A stretch of DNA of 64,000 nucleotides from contig NZ_JACETV010000002.1 in NCBI RefSeq assembly GCF_013912375.1, positions 186,001-250,000 on the forward strand, written 5' to 3'. The DNA is from Emticicia sp. BO119. GTDB taxonomy: Bacteria; Bacteroidota; Bacteroidia; Cytophagales; Spirosomataceae. The first letter of the stretch is position 1. The number at the start of each line of letters is the position of its first letter. Below are positions 27,672-36,820 of this stretch, in pieces. The notes beneath the pieces were generated by a model. It was not told the origin of the DNA and ran no database searches. It worked only from the letters and a program-made list of their open reading frames with translations. The translations under genes were made by a program, and so were the position numbers.

Positions 27672-28325
27672 TCATATGGACAGAGCCGGCTGATCAGCCG
27701 ACTCTGTTTGTTTTAATAGGGTTTTGTACTCACTCAAACCCTTTTCTGTCAGATAAGGAACTATGAGCGTGAAAGCAATATTCAGGTAAGTGGGTAATTT
27801 ATCTTCTTCTTTTCCCTCAAACAAAATCTCGGCACTGGCTAACCAGAAATCGCCGATGATGAAGAGCTGATTGAAAAAGTTTTCATATTGTCCCTTAATA
27901 ATATCAGGTTTCATCAATCCGGCTTGGATTCCGGCCTCTATACTCATCCGGAAAAATATTCTCCGGCTATTTACCAAATCACGATGTTTCTGTTTAAGAC
28001 CCGGATTCCTTCGGGTAAGGCTGATAAAATCCTGTATCAGAAACTTATACTTATAGAGTTTCTCAAAGACAAAGGCACATAGATTATAAAATGCCTGCAA
28101 ATTAATGCTACTAAATATAGCAGGCTCATGAAGCACACTATTCAACTCTTCTATCAATTGCTCATAAAGTGTTTCGGCAATGGCGTCGGTATTTGGGAAA
28201 TGATAGCACAAATTACCATGACTTATAGCTAACTCTTTGGCAATATGCCTGACGGTAATACTATCAAGGCCATATTGATTAAATAATTGTAGTGATGTCT
28301 GGAGAATCCTTTGTTTGGTAGTCAT
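27672..28325 (-). CDS. TetR/AcrR-family transcriptional regulator
   Basis: 217 residues from the ATG at 28325 (the frame extends upstream, but that part would run across the operator). The HTH reads GLDSITVRHIAKELAISHGNLCYHFPNTDAI. The C-terminal part is a generic all-helical ligand domain. The palindrome TTAGAAC-GTTT-GTTCTAA lies 44 bp upstream of its start, and two copies of the same motif precede the gene at 30004, so it probably represses itself and that gene. The ligand is unknown. It converges with the M16 protease gene, whose terminator lies inside its last codons. Confidence 0.93.
   Translation of the reverse strand: MTTKQRILQTSLQLFNQYGLDSITVRHIAKELAISHGNLCYHFPNTDAIAETLYEQLIEELNSVLHEPAIFSSINLQAFYNLCAFVFEKLYKYKFLIQDFISLTRRNPGLKQKHRDLVNSRRIFFRMSIEAGIQAGLMKPDIIKGQYENFFNQLFIIGDFWLASAEILFEGKEEDKLPTYLNIAFTLIVPYLTEKGLSEYKTLLKQTESADQPALSI
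27681..27706 (+). terminator. Palindromic terminator within the 3' end of the TetR gene
   Basis: CAGAGcCGGCTGATCAGCCGaCTCTG is a 26-bp palindrome with one mismatched pair, followed by TTTGTTTT. It is coding for the last residues of the leftward TetR protein and lies 27 bp past the M16 stop. Confidence 0.65.
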
Positions 28326-28359
28326 GTAAGCGTCCGGGAATTTTCTGCCAAGATACGAA

Positions 28360-28397
28360 AAAACCTGCATTAGAACGTTTGTTCTAATGCAGGTTTT
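28360..28397. terminator. Dual element: terminator of the sugar dehydrogenase gene and TetR operator
   Basis: 17-bp perfect arms around GTTT. Reading leftward, the stem is followed by six T, a textbook intrinsic terminator 23 bp past the dehydrogenase stop. The stem's tip holds TTAGAAC-GTTT-GTTCTAA, matching the operators at 29936-29987, and it sits just upstream of the TetR start. Confidence 0.8.
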
Positions 28398-28419
28398 CAT
28401 GGATGGGTTTTATCAAAAT

Positions 28420-29661
28420 TTATTTTTTAAATATTCTATACAACCGACCTTCATCAGTTATGGCATATAGTGCTCCGTCTTTGCCTTGAGTAATATCACG
28501 GAATCGTTGGTTTTCTGAGGCTAATAGTCTTTCTTCGCCTACCACTTTATTATTTTCGATTACTAACCGATCAATATGCTTGGCACTTAAACAAGCCAGA
28601 AAGAGGTTGTTTTCCCACTCAGGTATGGTACCATTGCTGTAGAAAGTCATACCACTGGCAGATACTACGGGGTCCCAATAATAAACAGGCTGCTCTAATC
28701 CTTGCTGTTGTTGAATACCGGCGCCAACTTTTGGCCCCTTATATTCAATACCATAGGTAATGATTGGCCAGCCATAGTTTTTTCCGGCTTGTATGATATT
28801 TACCTCATCCCCGCCTCTTGGCCCGAATTCATTTTCCCATAAATCGCCTGTAACCGGGTGAAAGGCCAGCCCTTGCACATTCCGATGACCATACGAGTAT
28901 ATTTCAGGTCTGTTATCAGATTTCCCTGCAAACGGGTTACCATCGGCAGGTTTACCATCTTTGGTTATTCTTAATACTTTACCTAATGCCGAATTCAACT
29001 GCTGTGCCTGAGGTCTTGTTTCTAAATCGGACCTTTCTCCGGTACTAACAAACAAATTCCCACTTTTATCAACTAAAATTCTTCCGCCATAATGTTTATC
29101 ACCATCATAGGCAGGGGTAGCCCGATAGATAACCGTAGTTCCTTCAATTTTCTTTTCATCAGCTGATAATTTTCCTTTGGCTACAGCAGTTAGATTTCCA
29201 TCAGGCCTTTTATCAGAGAAAACCCAGTAAATCATGCGATTTGTGGCAAAATCAGGGTCTATAGTTAGCCCTAACAGCCCTCCCTGCCCATCAGGATTTA
29301 CCTTTGGAATACCTGTGATAGGCTCACTTAATGTTCCGGTTGTTGCGGCAATTCTCATTGTTCCTTCTTTTTCTGTAATCAGCAATCTCCCATCAGGCAG
29401 GCTTGCAATGCCCCAGGGCTTTTTCAGGTCATTTGTTACTATTGTGCCCTCAAATGCTGTTTGTGTTTTTACAGCTGCTATACGTGTTTGTCCGTCAAAA
29501 GCTGGCTTATAATCGGTATTAGGTTTTTCAGTTTCTACCGAAGCTGCTGTTGAGATACTATCCCCGTCAGCAGTAGTTTCAGGAGCTTTGTTGCTGTTGT
29601 TTTTGCAAGAGGAGAGGCCAAGCAGTATAGCCGCAAGGATTGTCAGCGTTTCTTTTTTCAT
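28420..29661 (-). CDS. PQQ-dependent sugar dehydrogenase-like lipoprotein (GSDH family)
   Basis: 413 residues with a lipobox (LLGLSSC), so it is a lipoprotein exposed to the periplasm or surface. The rest is a soluble glucose/sorbosone dehydrogenase beta-propeller: LKKPWGIASLPDGRLLITEKEG, GQGGLLGLTIDPDF, GHRNVQGLAFHP and GGDEVNIIQAGKNYGWP, the last two lining the cofactor site. The family oxidises aldoses or inositols using PQQ, though many Bacteroidota members may use no PQQ. It precedes the TetR gene and is divergent from the small membrane protein at 30004. No PQQ synthesis genes are in view. Confidence 0.92.
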   Translation of the reverse strand: MKKETLTILAAILLGLSSCKNNSNKAPETTADGDSISTAASVETEKPNTDYKPAFDGQTRIAAVKTQTAFEGTIVTNDLKKPWGIASLPDGRLLITEKEGTMRIAATTGTLSEPITGIPKVNPDGQGGLLGLTIDPDFATNRMIYWVFSDKRPDGNLTAVAKGKLSADEKKIEGTTVIYRATPAYDGDKHYGGRILVDKSGNLFVSTGERSDLETRPQAQQLNSALGKVLRITKDGKPADGNPFAGKSDNRPEIYSYGHRNVQGLAFHPVTGDLWENEFGPRGGDEVNIIQAGKNYGWPIITYGIEYKGPKVGAGIQQQQGLEQPVYYWDPVVSASGMTFYSNGTIPEWENNLFLACLSAKHIDRLVIENNKVVGEERLLASENQRFRDITQGKDGALYAITDEGRLYRIFKK

Positions 29662-29935
29662 TGTTGTGCTTTGTTTGTGTAATAATAATAACCCTAAAAT
29701 TTAATGCCAGTAAAGAATAATTGTATTTGAAGACTCAGTACTTATAACTAAATTGAAAGAGGAATAGCTGAAATGGAAAAGAATTTTTTTTTAAAACTCC
29801 TTATACCGGATAATATATTTAGGATTGTGTGTACATACTTTTGCAGAGGATTTGTAAATACAGGAACACCAAAATATTATTTTGTAGTATCAAAAGACTA
29901 TTTCGAAATGCTTTTTTGTAGCTTTATATAAATTA

Positions 29936-29987
29936 TTATTAGAACATTTGTTCTAATAAATGATATTTTTAGTACATTTGTTCTAAA
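29936..29987. promoter_or_regulatory. Tandem TetR operators upstream of the small membrane protein gene
   Basis: Site 1 (29936-29959): perfect 10-bp arms TTATTAGAAC / GTTCTAATAA around ATTT. Site 2 (29968-29987): TTTAGTAC-ATTT-GTTCTAAA, one mismatch. Centres are 30 bp apart, about three helical turns, and site 2 ends 17 bp before the ATG at 30004. Both match the palindrome upstream of the TetR gene. Confidence 0.75.
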
Positions 29988-30003
29988 TTTTAATTTTAAT
30001 CCA

Positions 30004-30348
30004 ATGACAGCCAAAATCAACAATTCATATTTGCTTCTGGTAAGAAATATCCTGATTTCGATAGGCACCGGTTCTTTGATTGCCTATACAAATTTTCATG
30101 TAAAAAATGGGTACCTTGCCATGACTATAATCGCACTTTCAAGTTTTCTGATAGGGTTTTTAGAGCCCCGGAGGGGGTGGATTCTTGCGCTGACGCAGGC
30201 AGCTATTGCCATAAGTTTTTATTATATTAAGCCTATAAAGCCTGTCGACGAAGACCTTGCTATGTTTACTTCGCATGTAGCGGTGGGTCAGTCTCTGGTT
30301 TTTAGTTTTGTAGCAGGGGCATTAAGAAGGTTATACCAGAAGAAGTAA
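30004..30348 (+). CDS. Small multi-span membrane protein, function unknown
   Basis: 114 residues with three to four hydrophobic segments: LLVRNILISIGTGSLIAYTN, YLAMTIIALSSFLIGFLEP, WILALTQAAIAISFYYI and VGQSLVFSFVAGALRRL. The pattern (EPRRGW after the second span) resembles uncharacterised inner membrane proteins. It is directly downstream of two TetR-type operators and has its own terminator, so it is the most likely repressed target of the regulator at 27672. A role in export or tolerance of the ligand is a guess. Confidence 0.82.
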   Translation: MTAKINNSYLLLVRNILISIGTGSLIAYTNFHVKNGYLAMTIIALSSFLIGFLEPRRGWILALTQAAIAISFYYIKPIKPVDEDLAMFTSHVAVGQSLVFSFVAGALRRLYQKK

Positions 30349-30381
30349 GAACAACTTTCTTATTAAATTTAGAAAGGTTAT

Positions 30382-30405
30382 AGGGCTGTGAATAGCCCTT
30401 TTTTT
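30382..30405 (+). terminator. Intrinsic terminator
   Basis: Stem AGGGCT/AGCCCT with a 6-base loop followed by seven T, 33 bp after the membrane protein stop. Confidence 0.85.
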
Positions 30406-30592
30406 GTGTCTGATAGTATATAAAAAAATAATGTGGGAGTAAAAGTAGTAATACGACAGCATTCGCAGACTTTTAAAAGTTTAATAGGCCAGAAATTATC
30501 GTAACCCAGAATTTTAATTCCTTATTGACAAGCATAAACGCTTATTTTTTATTAATTTACCAACAGACTCTAACACTCTGAATATTCCTTCT

Positions 30593-33500
30593 ATGCGTTA
30601 CTTTTTCCTGATTTCACTATCTCTGCTTTTTTCTTGTCAACAAAAAACGCAACAACCCCCACTTTCAGCGGAACACCAGAAGGCTTTGGCATCATTGACT
30701 GTTATGGATGGGTTTAAGGTAGAAATGATAGCCTCAGAACCATTGATAGCAGACCCAGTAGCAATGGAGGTTGACGAGGACGGTAATATGTATGTAGTAG
30801 AAATGCACGGATATCCTTTGGATTTGACCAGAACCGGAAAAGTAAAGCTATTAAAAGATACCAATAATGATGGATATCCTGACACAAGCACAGTATTTGC
30901 CGATAGCCTGAGGTTACCTACAGGTATCATGCGTTGGAAAAACGGTATTCTCATTACCGATACGCCTGATGTTATTTATTTAGAAGATACCGATAATGAT
31001 GGTAAGGCTGATATAAGAAAAGTGATGCTGACTGGTTTTGCTCTTTCGAACCCTCAACATAACCTTAATACCCCTCGTTTTGAATTAGATAACTGGATTT
31101 ATTTAGGACACGAAGCCGTTGTTACGCCTTTTGTGTATAAAAAAGAGTTTGGCGATGAAGGACAGAATATCTACTTCCCGGATAAACCTGACAGGCAGAC
31201 CTTAGGTAAGAATGCCAATGGTCGTGCTGTAAGATTCAAGCCTGATACATACGAGGTAGAAGAAGTGTCAGGAGAAACACAGTTTGGACATACGATGGAT
31301 GCCTGGGGGCACCATCTTTATACAAGTAATGCTGATCACCTGTTTCATGAGGTATTAGCCAGTCAGTATCTGAAGAATAACCCTGATTTACTGGTTTCAA
31401 ATGCCAGTCAGGATATTTCAGACCACGGCAATGCAGCCGAGATTTATCCGATTACCGAAAATCCTAATCACCAGTTATTGACGGATGTTGGTGTGATTAC
31501 CTCTTCTTGTGGGGTAACCTGGTATTCAGGTGGAGCATTCGGAGATAAATTCAGAGAGGTAACATTTGTAGGTGAACCTGTGCATAACCTTGTTCATGCG
31601 GATGTAATAAAGCATACAGGAGCCAGTTTTACAGCCAGTCGCCTGAATGAGAAATCTGAGTTTTTAGCTTCAAAAGATGATTGGTTCCGACCTGTGAATT
31701 TCTATATCGGGCCTGATGGTGCATTATATGTTATTGACTATTACCGCCAGATTATTGAACATCCTGAGTGGATGTCTGATGAAATAAATAAATCAGGAGC
31801 TCTGTATAATGGTACAGATAAAGGCCGGATTTACAGGATTGTTCCTGAAAAGGGCTTGCCAATGGACTGGCTTGGCAAATTGAATCTATCGAAACAACCG
31901 GATGCTGAATTGGTAAAACTTCTGGAAAACGACAATATCTGGTATCGCCGTACTGCTCAAAGATTATTACTTCAAAGGCAAGCCAAAGGCATAAGTAATA
32001 CTTTGAGAGAGATTATAAGCAAAAGCACATTGCCTGAAGCAAAAGTCCATGCTTTGTGGTTATTAGAAGGGCTGAAAAGTATCGAAAGTCAGGATATTAT
32101 TCAGGCTTTTGGAGATAATGAAGCAGGTGTAAGAGAAAATGGTATCAGAGTAGCTGAAAATTATATTAATCAGTATCCTACTAAACCTGATGTAGAAAAG
32201 CTGAAAAAAGAATTGATAAGCCTGCATCATGATGGTAATGGAAAGGTAAGATTTCAATTATTAAATACTTTAGGATTTATCAAAACCCCGGAATCGGAGC
32301 AAGCTCGTTTGGAAGTATTGCAAAGAGATTTTCATGATAAATGGATAGGATTGGCATGCATTGCCTCATTTGCAGGGAAAGAAAATCAGGTATTTAATTT
32401 TGCTGTAAAAGAGCTGGCAAAAGAAAAATCAGATGAAACCGCAGAATTTTTCTCAAATATAGGAGCTACTATTGCCAATAGTGGTAATAAAGAAGTATTT
32501 GCGGCTATTTTTTCTTATATAAGTAATACAGGAGAGAATGCCAACGATGATTGGTGGAAGGCCGCCACTTTAAGTGGAATTTCTAAGCTCTGGCATTATA
32601 AAGGAATTACTGTTCCGTTAACTAATACTGATAAAGACCGTTTGCTATTGGCTTTTTCAGCTAATAGCTCACCTGAATTCAGAAAAGCCTGCCTGGATTT
32701 ATTGGAAGTAACTGGCTTACCAAAAGGGGGTAGTGAAATAGTAAAAATTAAAGAAGCGAAAGATATATTAGCTGATAGAGGTGAGGACGAAAAACTACGT
32801 GCTGATGCCGTAAAGCTGCTTTCCATCGCTAATGCTAATGCGTATAAGAAAGACTTTTTGCAGGTACTGACGGCAAAAGAACCAGAGATAGTTCAGGCAA
32901 GTGTTCTGAAAACACTGAGCAAAATCGGTGATAAATCGACTTTTGCTTTTTTGTTAAAAGAATTTAAGGGATTCTCTGCGCCGATTCAGCAGAGAGTAGT
33001 AGAGTTATTAATGGCAAAACCTGAACGGATTCCGTTATTATTGACTGCTCTGGAAGAAAAGAGAATTGATAAGTCGGCGATAGGCTGGCGACAGATGGTT
33101 GATCTGATGAATTATGAAGAGACTAATATCAGAGCTTTTGCCCGCAAGGTTTTGGCTGTGAACGAAGACCGCAAAGCCGTTTTGCAGAATTATTTGAAGG
33201 CTCTGGATATGAAAGGCGAACAAGTAAACGGCAAACAGGTATTTGAGCAAAACTGTGCGACTTGCCACCAGATTGATGGAGTGAATGGCGTAAACTTTGG
33301 CCCAAACCTGTCAACACTTAGAAGCAGGAATGCCAATTCAATTCTGACTGAGATTATTAATCCGAATAATTCGATTGCTGATAAATATGATTTCTGGACT
33401 TTGACTTTTAAAAACGGAACGGCCATGGGAGGATTGATATTGCAGGAAAACGCCAATGTGCTTACGCTTAGAGAAGTAGGGGGTAAAGAGAGTGTAATTC

Positions 33501-33619
33501 AGAAAAAGGATATTGCCAAACTGGTAAAATCTGAAACATCTATTATGCCAAATGGCCTGGAAAATGCTATTAGCGTAAAAGAGATGGCCGATTTGATAGC
33601 TTTTATTCAAAAAAAATAA
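30593..33619 (+). CDS. PVC-type heme-binding dehydrogenase lipoprotein with C-terminal cytochrome c
   Basis: 1008 residues. Lipobox LLFSC at residues 11-15 suggests a lipoprotein. Then a beta-propeller dehydrogenase domain (about 30-420; DEDGNMYVVEMHGYP, DTNNDGYPD, DTDNDGKAD, GPDGALYVIDYYR), a HEAT-repeat helical middle (about 430-860), and a C-terminal class I cytochrome c with CATCH at 888-892. It matches the large membrane-bound dehydrogenase/'PVC-type heme-binding CxxCH protein' family thought to oxidise sugars or alcohols. The acidic Dx[DN]xDG loops probably bind calcium. The next gene follows after 7 bp, so the two are likely co-transcribed. Confidence 0.9.
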   Translation: MRYFFLISLSLLFSCQQKTQQPPLSAEHQKALASLTVMDGFKVEMIASEPLIADPVAMEVDEDGNMYVVEMHGYPLDLTRTGKVKLLKDTNNDGYPDTSTVFADSLRLPTGIMRWKNGILITDTPDVIYLEDTDNDGKADIRKVMLTGFALSNPQHNLNTPRFELDNWIYLGHEAVVTPFVYKKEFGDEGQNIYFPDKPDRQTLGKNANGRAVRFKPDTYEVEEVSGETQFGHTMDAWGHHLYTSNADHLFHEVLASQYLKNNPDLLVSNASQDISDHGNAAEIYPITENPNHQLLTDVGVITSSCGVTWYSGGAFGDKFREVTFVGEPVHNLVHADVIKHTGASFTASRLNEKSEFLASKDDWFRPVNFYIGPDGALYVIDYYRQIIEHPEWMSDEINKSGALYNGTDKGRIYRIVPEKGLPMDWLGKLNLSKQPDAELVKLLENDNIWYRRTAQRLLLQRQAKGISNTLREIISKSTLPEAKVHALWLLEGLKSIESQDIIQAFGDNEAGVRENGIRVAENYINQYPTKPDVEKLKKELISLHHDGNGKVRFQLLNTLGFIKTPESEQARLEVLQRDFHDKWIGLACIASFAGKENQVFNFAVKELAKEKSDETAEFFSNIGATIANSGNKEVFAAIFSYISNTGENANDDWWKAATLSGISKLWHYKGITVPLTNTDKDRLLLAFSANSSPEFRKACLDLLEVTGLPKGGSEIVKIKEAKDILADRGEDEKLRADAVKLLSIANANAYKKDFLQVLTAKEPEIVQASVLKTLSKIGDKSTFAFLLKEFKGFSAPIQQRVVELLMAKPERIPLLLTALEEKRIDKSAIGWRQMVDLMNYEETNIRAFARKVLAVNEDRKAVLQNYLKALDMKGEQVNGKQVFEQNCATCHQIDGVNGVNFGPNLSTLRSRNANSILTEIINPNNSIADKYDFWTLTFKNGTAMGGLILQENANVLTLREVGGKESVIQKKDIAKLVKSETSIMPNGLENAISVKEMADLIAFIQKK

Positions 33620-33626
33620 ATGTGAT

Positions 33627-35975
33627 ATGAGAAAAATCGCCTTATTGGTTTGTCTTGCTTTAGTCAGTTTGAACTTGTTGGCGCAAGACACTTTAAGACT
33701 CAAAGGGCTTAAAAAGCCTGTCGAAATAATTAAAGACCAATGGGGTATTGCACATATTTATGCCCAGAACGAAGAAGACCTGTTTTTTGCACAAGGGTAT
33801 TCTGCTGCCTCTGACAGACTTTTTCAGTTTGAAATGTGGCGAAGACAAGCGACCGGAACCGTAGCGGAGGTATTAGGAGCAAAAGATATAAAGCGCGATA
33901 TTGGCACGAGGCTTTTCAAATTCAGAGGCGATATTGAGCAGGAACTGAATCACTACCACCCACGTGGGGCTATCATTGTAAAATCATTTGTCAGGGGTAT
34001 TAATGCCTATATTGACGAAATACTGAAAACCCCTGAAAAACTCCCTTTTGAATTTAGTGTATTGGATATTAAACCCAAGCCCTGGACCCCCGATGTGGTA
34101 ATCAGTCGTCATCAAGGGTTGTTAAGCAATGTTCAGTCAGAGCTCAATTATGGCAGATTAGTACATCTATTAGGTGCCGAAAAGGTAAAAGATATACTGA
34201 ATTTTCATCCGGGCGATCCTAATATTAGCTTAGATAAAAATATTAACGGAGAGCTGTTATTTCAGAATATTCTCGAATTATACGATGCTTTTCGTAAGCC
34301 ATTAAACTTTACCAAAGAAGAGGTAAAAACCAGTTTTCTTGAAAATACCATAGACGATTCAAGATTTACGGGCTCAAATAACTGGGTGATTGGTGGCAAA
34401 ATCTCACAAAGTGGCTTCCCGATGTTGGCAAATGACCCACACAGAGCACAAAATACACCTGCGTTGCGTTATTGGTGCCATCTGAATGCACCGGGCTGGA
34501 ATGTTGTAGGGGGTGGAGAACCGACTATACCGGGTATTTCAATAGGCCATAATGATTATGGAGCCTGGGGATTAACTATTTTTCAGACCGATAATGAGGA
34601 TTTATATATTTATGATGCAAACCCAAAGAACCCGAATCAATACCGCTACAAAGGTATTTGGGAAAATTTAAAAATTATTACTGATACCATTAAAGTACTT
34701 AATGCTGAACCGGTTGTTGTGCAGCTAAAATATACGAGACATGGACCAGTAGTGTTTGAAGATGATAAAAACCATAAGTTATTTGGTGTAAGAGCCGGGT
34801 GGTTAGAAGCAGGGTGCTCACCTTATCTGGCGAGTTTACGTATGAATCAGGCAAAATCCTGGGAAGAGTTCAGAGAGGCATGTAGCTTTAGCCGTATTCC
34901 CGGTGAAAACATGATTTGGGCTGACAGAAAAGGTACTATTGGCTGGCAAGCTGTGGGTATATCGCCTGTCAGACCTAACTGGACTGGCTTAGTACCAGTG
35001 ACAGGAGACGGGCGTTATGAATGGGCTGGTTATCTCAATATCAAGCAGCTACCTAACCAATCAAATCCTGCTGGTAATTATATTATTACGGCAAACAATA
35101 ACCTCACACCAGAAAATTTCCCATACCGCAATGCCATAGGGTGGGAGTGGGCAAGCCCCTATCGGGCACATAGGATTGAGGAAGTTTTAGGTAGTGGTAA
35201 AAGACAAACCATGACTGATTTCATGCAATTGCAGAATGATTATATGTCTTTGGCCGCCAGAAACTTTGTGCCGCTTCTGATAGGTATTACATCAAAAGAC
35301 AAGGATACAGAAAAGGCCAGAAAGTTATTGTTAGACTGGGACTTTAACATGAAACCTGAATCTATTCCGGCAACTATTTATCTGGAATGGAGTGAACTGA
35401 TGGAACAGGGACTGATAAAATTAATAGTGCCTGAAAACGCACGCACTTATATTAAATACTTATCTACTACTAAGATGGTAGACTGGTTGATTTCGGGTAG
35501 AAAAGAGTTTGGGAAGAATCCTGTTGTGGGGCGTGATGAGTTTATGATTAATTGTCTGGACAAAGCGGTAGAGAACATTAAGAAAAGGCTTGGAAACGAT
35601 ATAAACGACTGGCAATACGGGCAATTAAAGAACAAGCATATTTCTATTACTCATCCGATGAGCACATTGGTTAACGCTGATATGAAAGACAAAATCAATG
35701 TAGGACCGTTTATCAGAGGAGGGAATGGGGAGACTGTCAATAGTACAGGCGATAATCTGAATCAATCGCATGGTGCTTCTTTCAGAATTATTGTAGATAC
35801 CAAAGACTGGGATAATACGCTTGGCAATAACTCGCCAGGACAATCAGGTAACCCTGATAGCCCACATTATAAAGATTTAATTGATTTGTGGGCCAAAGGG
35901 CAATATTTTCCTGTTTATTTTTCTAAAAAGAAAATCAAAGATGTAGCAGAGCAAACGTTGATTCTTAAACCTTAA
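33627..35975 (+). CDS. Penicillin acylase-family (Ntn) amidohydrolase
   Basis: 782 residues with a signal peptide (RKIALLVCLALVSLNLLAQ). The N-terminal alpha part (IIKDQWGIAHIYAQNEEDLFFAQGY, QLEMWRRQ-like FQFEMWRRQATG) is followed by the autoprocessing site GSNNWVIGG, where the serine becomes the N-terminal nucleophile of the beta chain; the oxyanion region and NNNLTPENFPY follow. Such enzymes hydrolyse amides including beta-lactam side chains and acyl-homoserine lactones; the natural substrate is unknown. It lies 7 bp after the cytochrome-linked dehydrogenase and its stop overlaps the stop of the converging aldolase gene. Confidence 0.94.
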   Translation: MRKIALLVCLALVSLNLLAQDTLRLKGLKKPVEIIKDQWGIAHIYAQNEEDLFFAQGYSAASDRLFQFEMWRRQATGTVAEVLGAKDIKRDIGTRLFKFRGDIEQELNHYHPRGAIIVKSFVRGINAYIDEILKTPEKLPFEFSVLDIKPKPWTPDVVISRHQGLLSNVQSELNYGRLVHLLGAEKVKDILNFHPGDPNISLDKNINGELLFQNILELYDAFRKPLNFTKEEVKTSFLENTIDDSRFTGSNNWVIGGKISQSGFPMLANDPHRAQNTPALRYWCHLNAPGWNVVGGGEPTIPGISIGHNDYGAWGLTIFQTDNEDLYIYDANPKNPNQYRYKGIWENLKIITDTIKVLNAEPVVVQLKYTRHGPVVFEDDKNHKLFGVRAGWLEAGCSPYLASLRMNQAKSWEEFREACSFSRIPGENMIWADRKGTIGWQAVGISPVRPNWTGLVPVTGDGRYEWAGYLNIKQLPNQSNPAGNYIITANNNLTPENFPYRNAIGWEWASPYRAHRIEEVLGSGKRQTMTDFMQLQNDYMSLAARNFVPLLIGITSKDKDTEKARKLLLDWDFNMKPESIPATIYLEWSELMEQGLIKLIVPENARTYIKYLSTTKMVDWLISGRKEFGKNPVVGRDEFMINCLDKAVENIKKRLGNDINDWQYGQLKNKHISITHPMSTLVNADMKDKINVGPFIRGGNGETVNSTGDNLNQSHGASFRIIVDTKDWDNTLGNNSPGQSGNPDSPHYKDLIDLWAKGQYFPVYFSKKKIKDVAEQTLILKP

Positions 35976-36775
35976 GCATAAGGATTGCTTACATTTCTGG
36001 TTTCACCGGTTGATTTATGGTAAAATCTCTTAATTGTATCAACTGCCCCCTGTTTAAGAAGTGTTGTGTCATTAGCCGCCGTTACAAATCTGAAACCCAT
36101 TTCTGACATTCTGATAGCAATTTCAGGAGATGGGCATTGGATTCCGGCAATCAGGTTATTTCTGGCACAGGCATTCAGAACTTTATCAAAAGCTTTTAGC
36201 AATTCAGTATCATCAAAATCGCCTTGTCGTGGGCGTCGCATAGAGATGCTTAAATCCCAGGGTCCTACATATAAGCCCGTCATAGTAGACGTTTTAGCAA
36301 TGTCTTCTACGTTTTTTAAGCCTTCTGCGGTTTCAATCATCGACATCGTTACAATCTCTTCTGTCGATTTCTCAAAGTAGCCATCACCCCCATATACACT
36401 TGCCCGTACAGGCCCAAAACTTCTGTATCCATCGGGTATATAGCGACAAGCTCCTACAAAACTTTCTGATTCTTCGCGGGTATTTATCATCGGGCAGATA
36501 ATACCATATGCACCCATATCCAGCATCTTCATGTGTGTAGCCGGTTCATTCCATTGAACCCTTACTAACGGAACAGTATCGGTAGTAGATATTGCCTGTA
36601 ACATGGTCAGAATCGTCATGTGGTCGCTTGCCAGGCCGTGCTGGGCGTCAATCGTCATAGCGTCAAAGCCCGAATGAGCTACTACTTCGGCTGTCCATGA
36701 AGATGGAATTGTCACCCAGGCATTTACTACTGTTTTATCTTCTTTCCAGAGTTGTTTTAATCGGTTAGGGCGCAT
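35972..36775 (-). CDS. HpcH/HpaI-family aldolase
   Basis: 267 residues of the class II pyruvate aldolase family: LKQLWKEDKTVVNAWVTIPS start, GFDAMTIDAQHGLAS with the metal-linked Asp/His, VRVQWNEP, ICPMINTREESE, and YVGPWDLSISM. Relatives are 4-hydroxy-2-oxoheptanedioate aldolase (HpaI), 2-keto-3-deoxy-L-rhamnonate aldolase (RhmA) and macrophomate synthase. The first signature often reads DxEHG, here DAQHG, as in RhmA-like enzymes. No aromatic-degradation or rhamnose genes are nearby, so the substrate is open. It converges on the penicillin acylase gene with overlapping stop codons. Confidence 0.92.
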   Translation of the reverse strand: MRPNRLKQLWKEDKTVVNAWVTIPSSWTAEVVAHSGFDAMTIDAQHGLASDHMTILTMLQAISTTDTVPLVRVQWNEPATHMKMLDMGAYGIICPMINTREESESFVGACRYIPDGYRSFGPVRASVYGGDGYFEKSTEEIVTMSMIETAEGLKNVEDIAKTSTMTGLYVGPWDLSISMRRPRQGDFDDTELLKAFDKVLNACARNNLIAGIQCPSPEIAIRMSEMGFRFVTAANDTTLLKQGAVDTIKRFYHKSTGETRNVSNPYA

Positions 36776-36820
36776 ATGTTTAAAAAGTTTTGCGGTTAAT
36801 AATAGTGTTTGATTAGCCTA

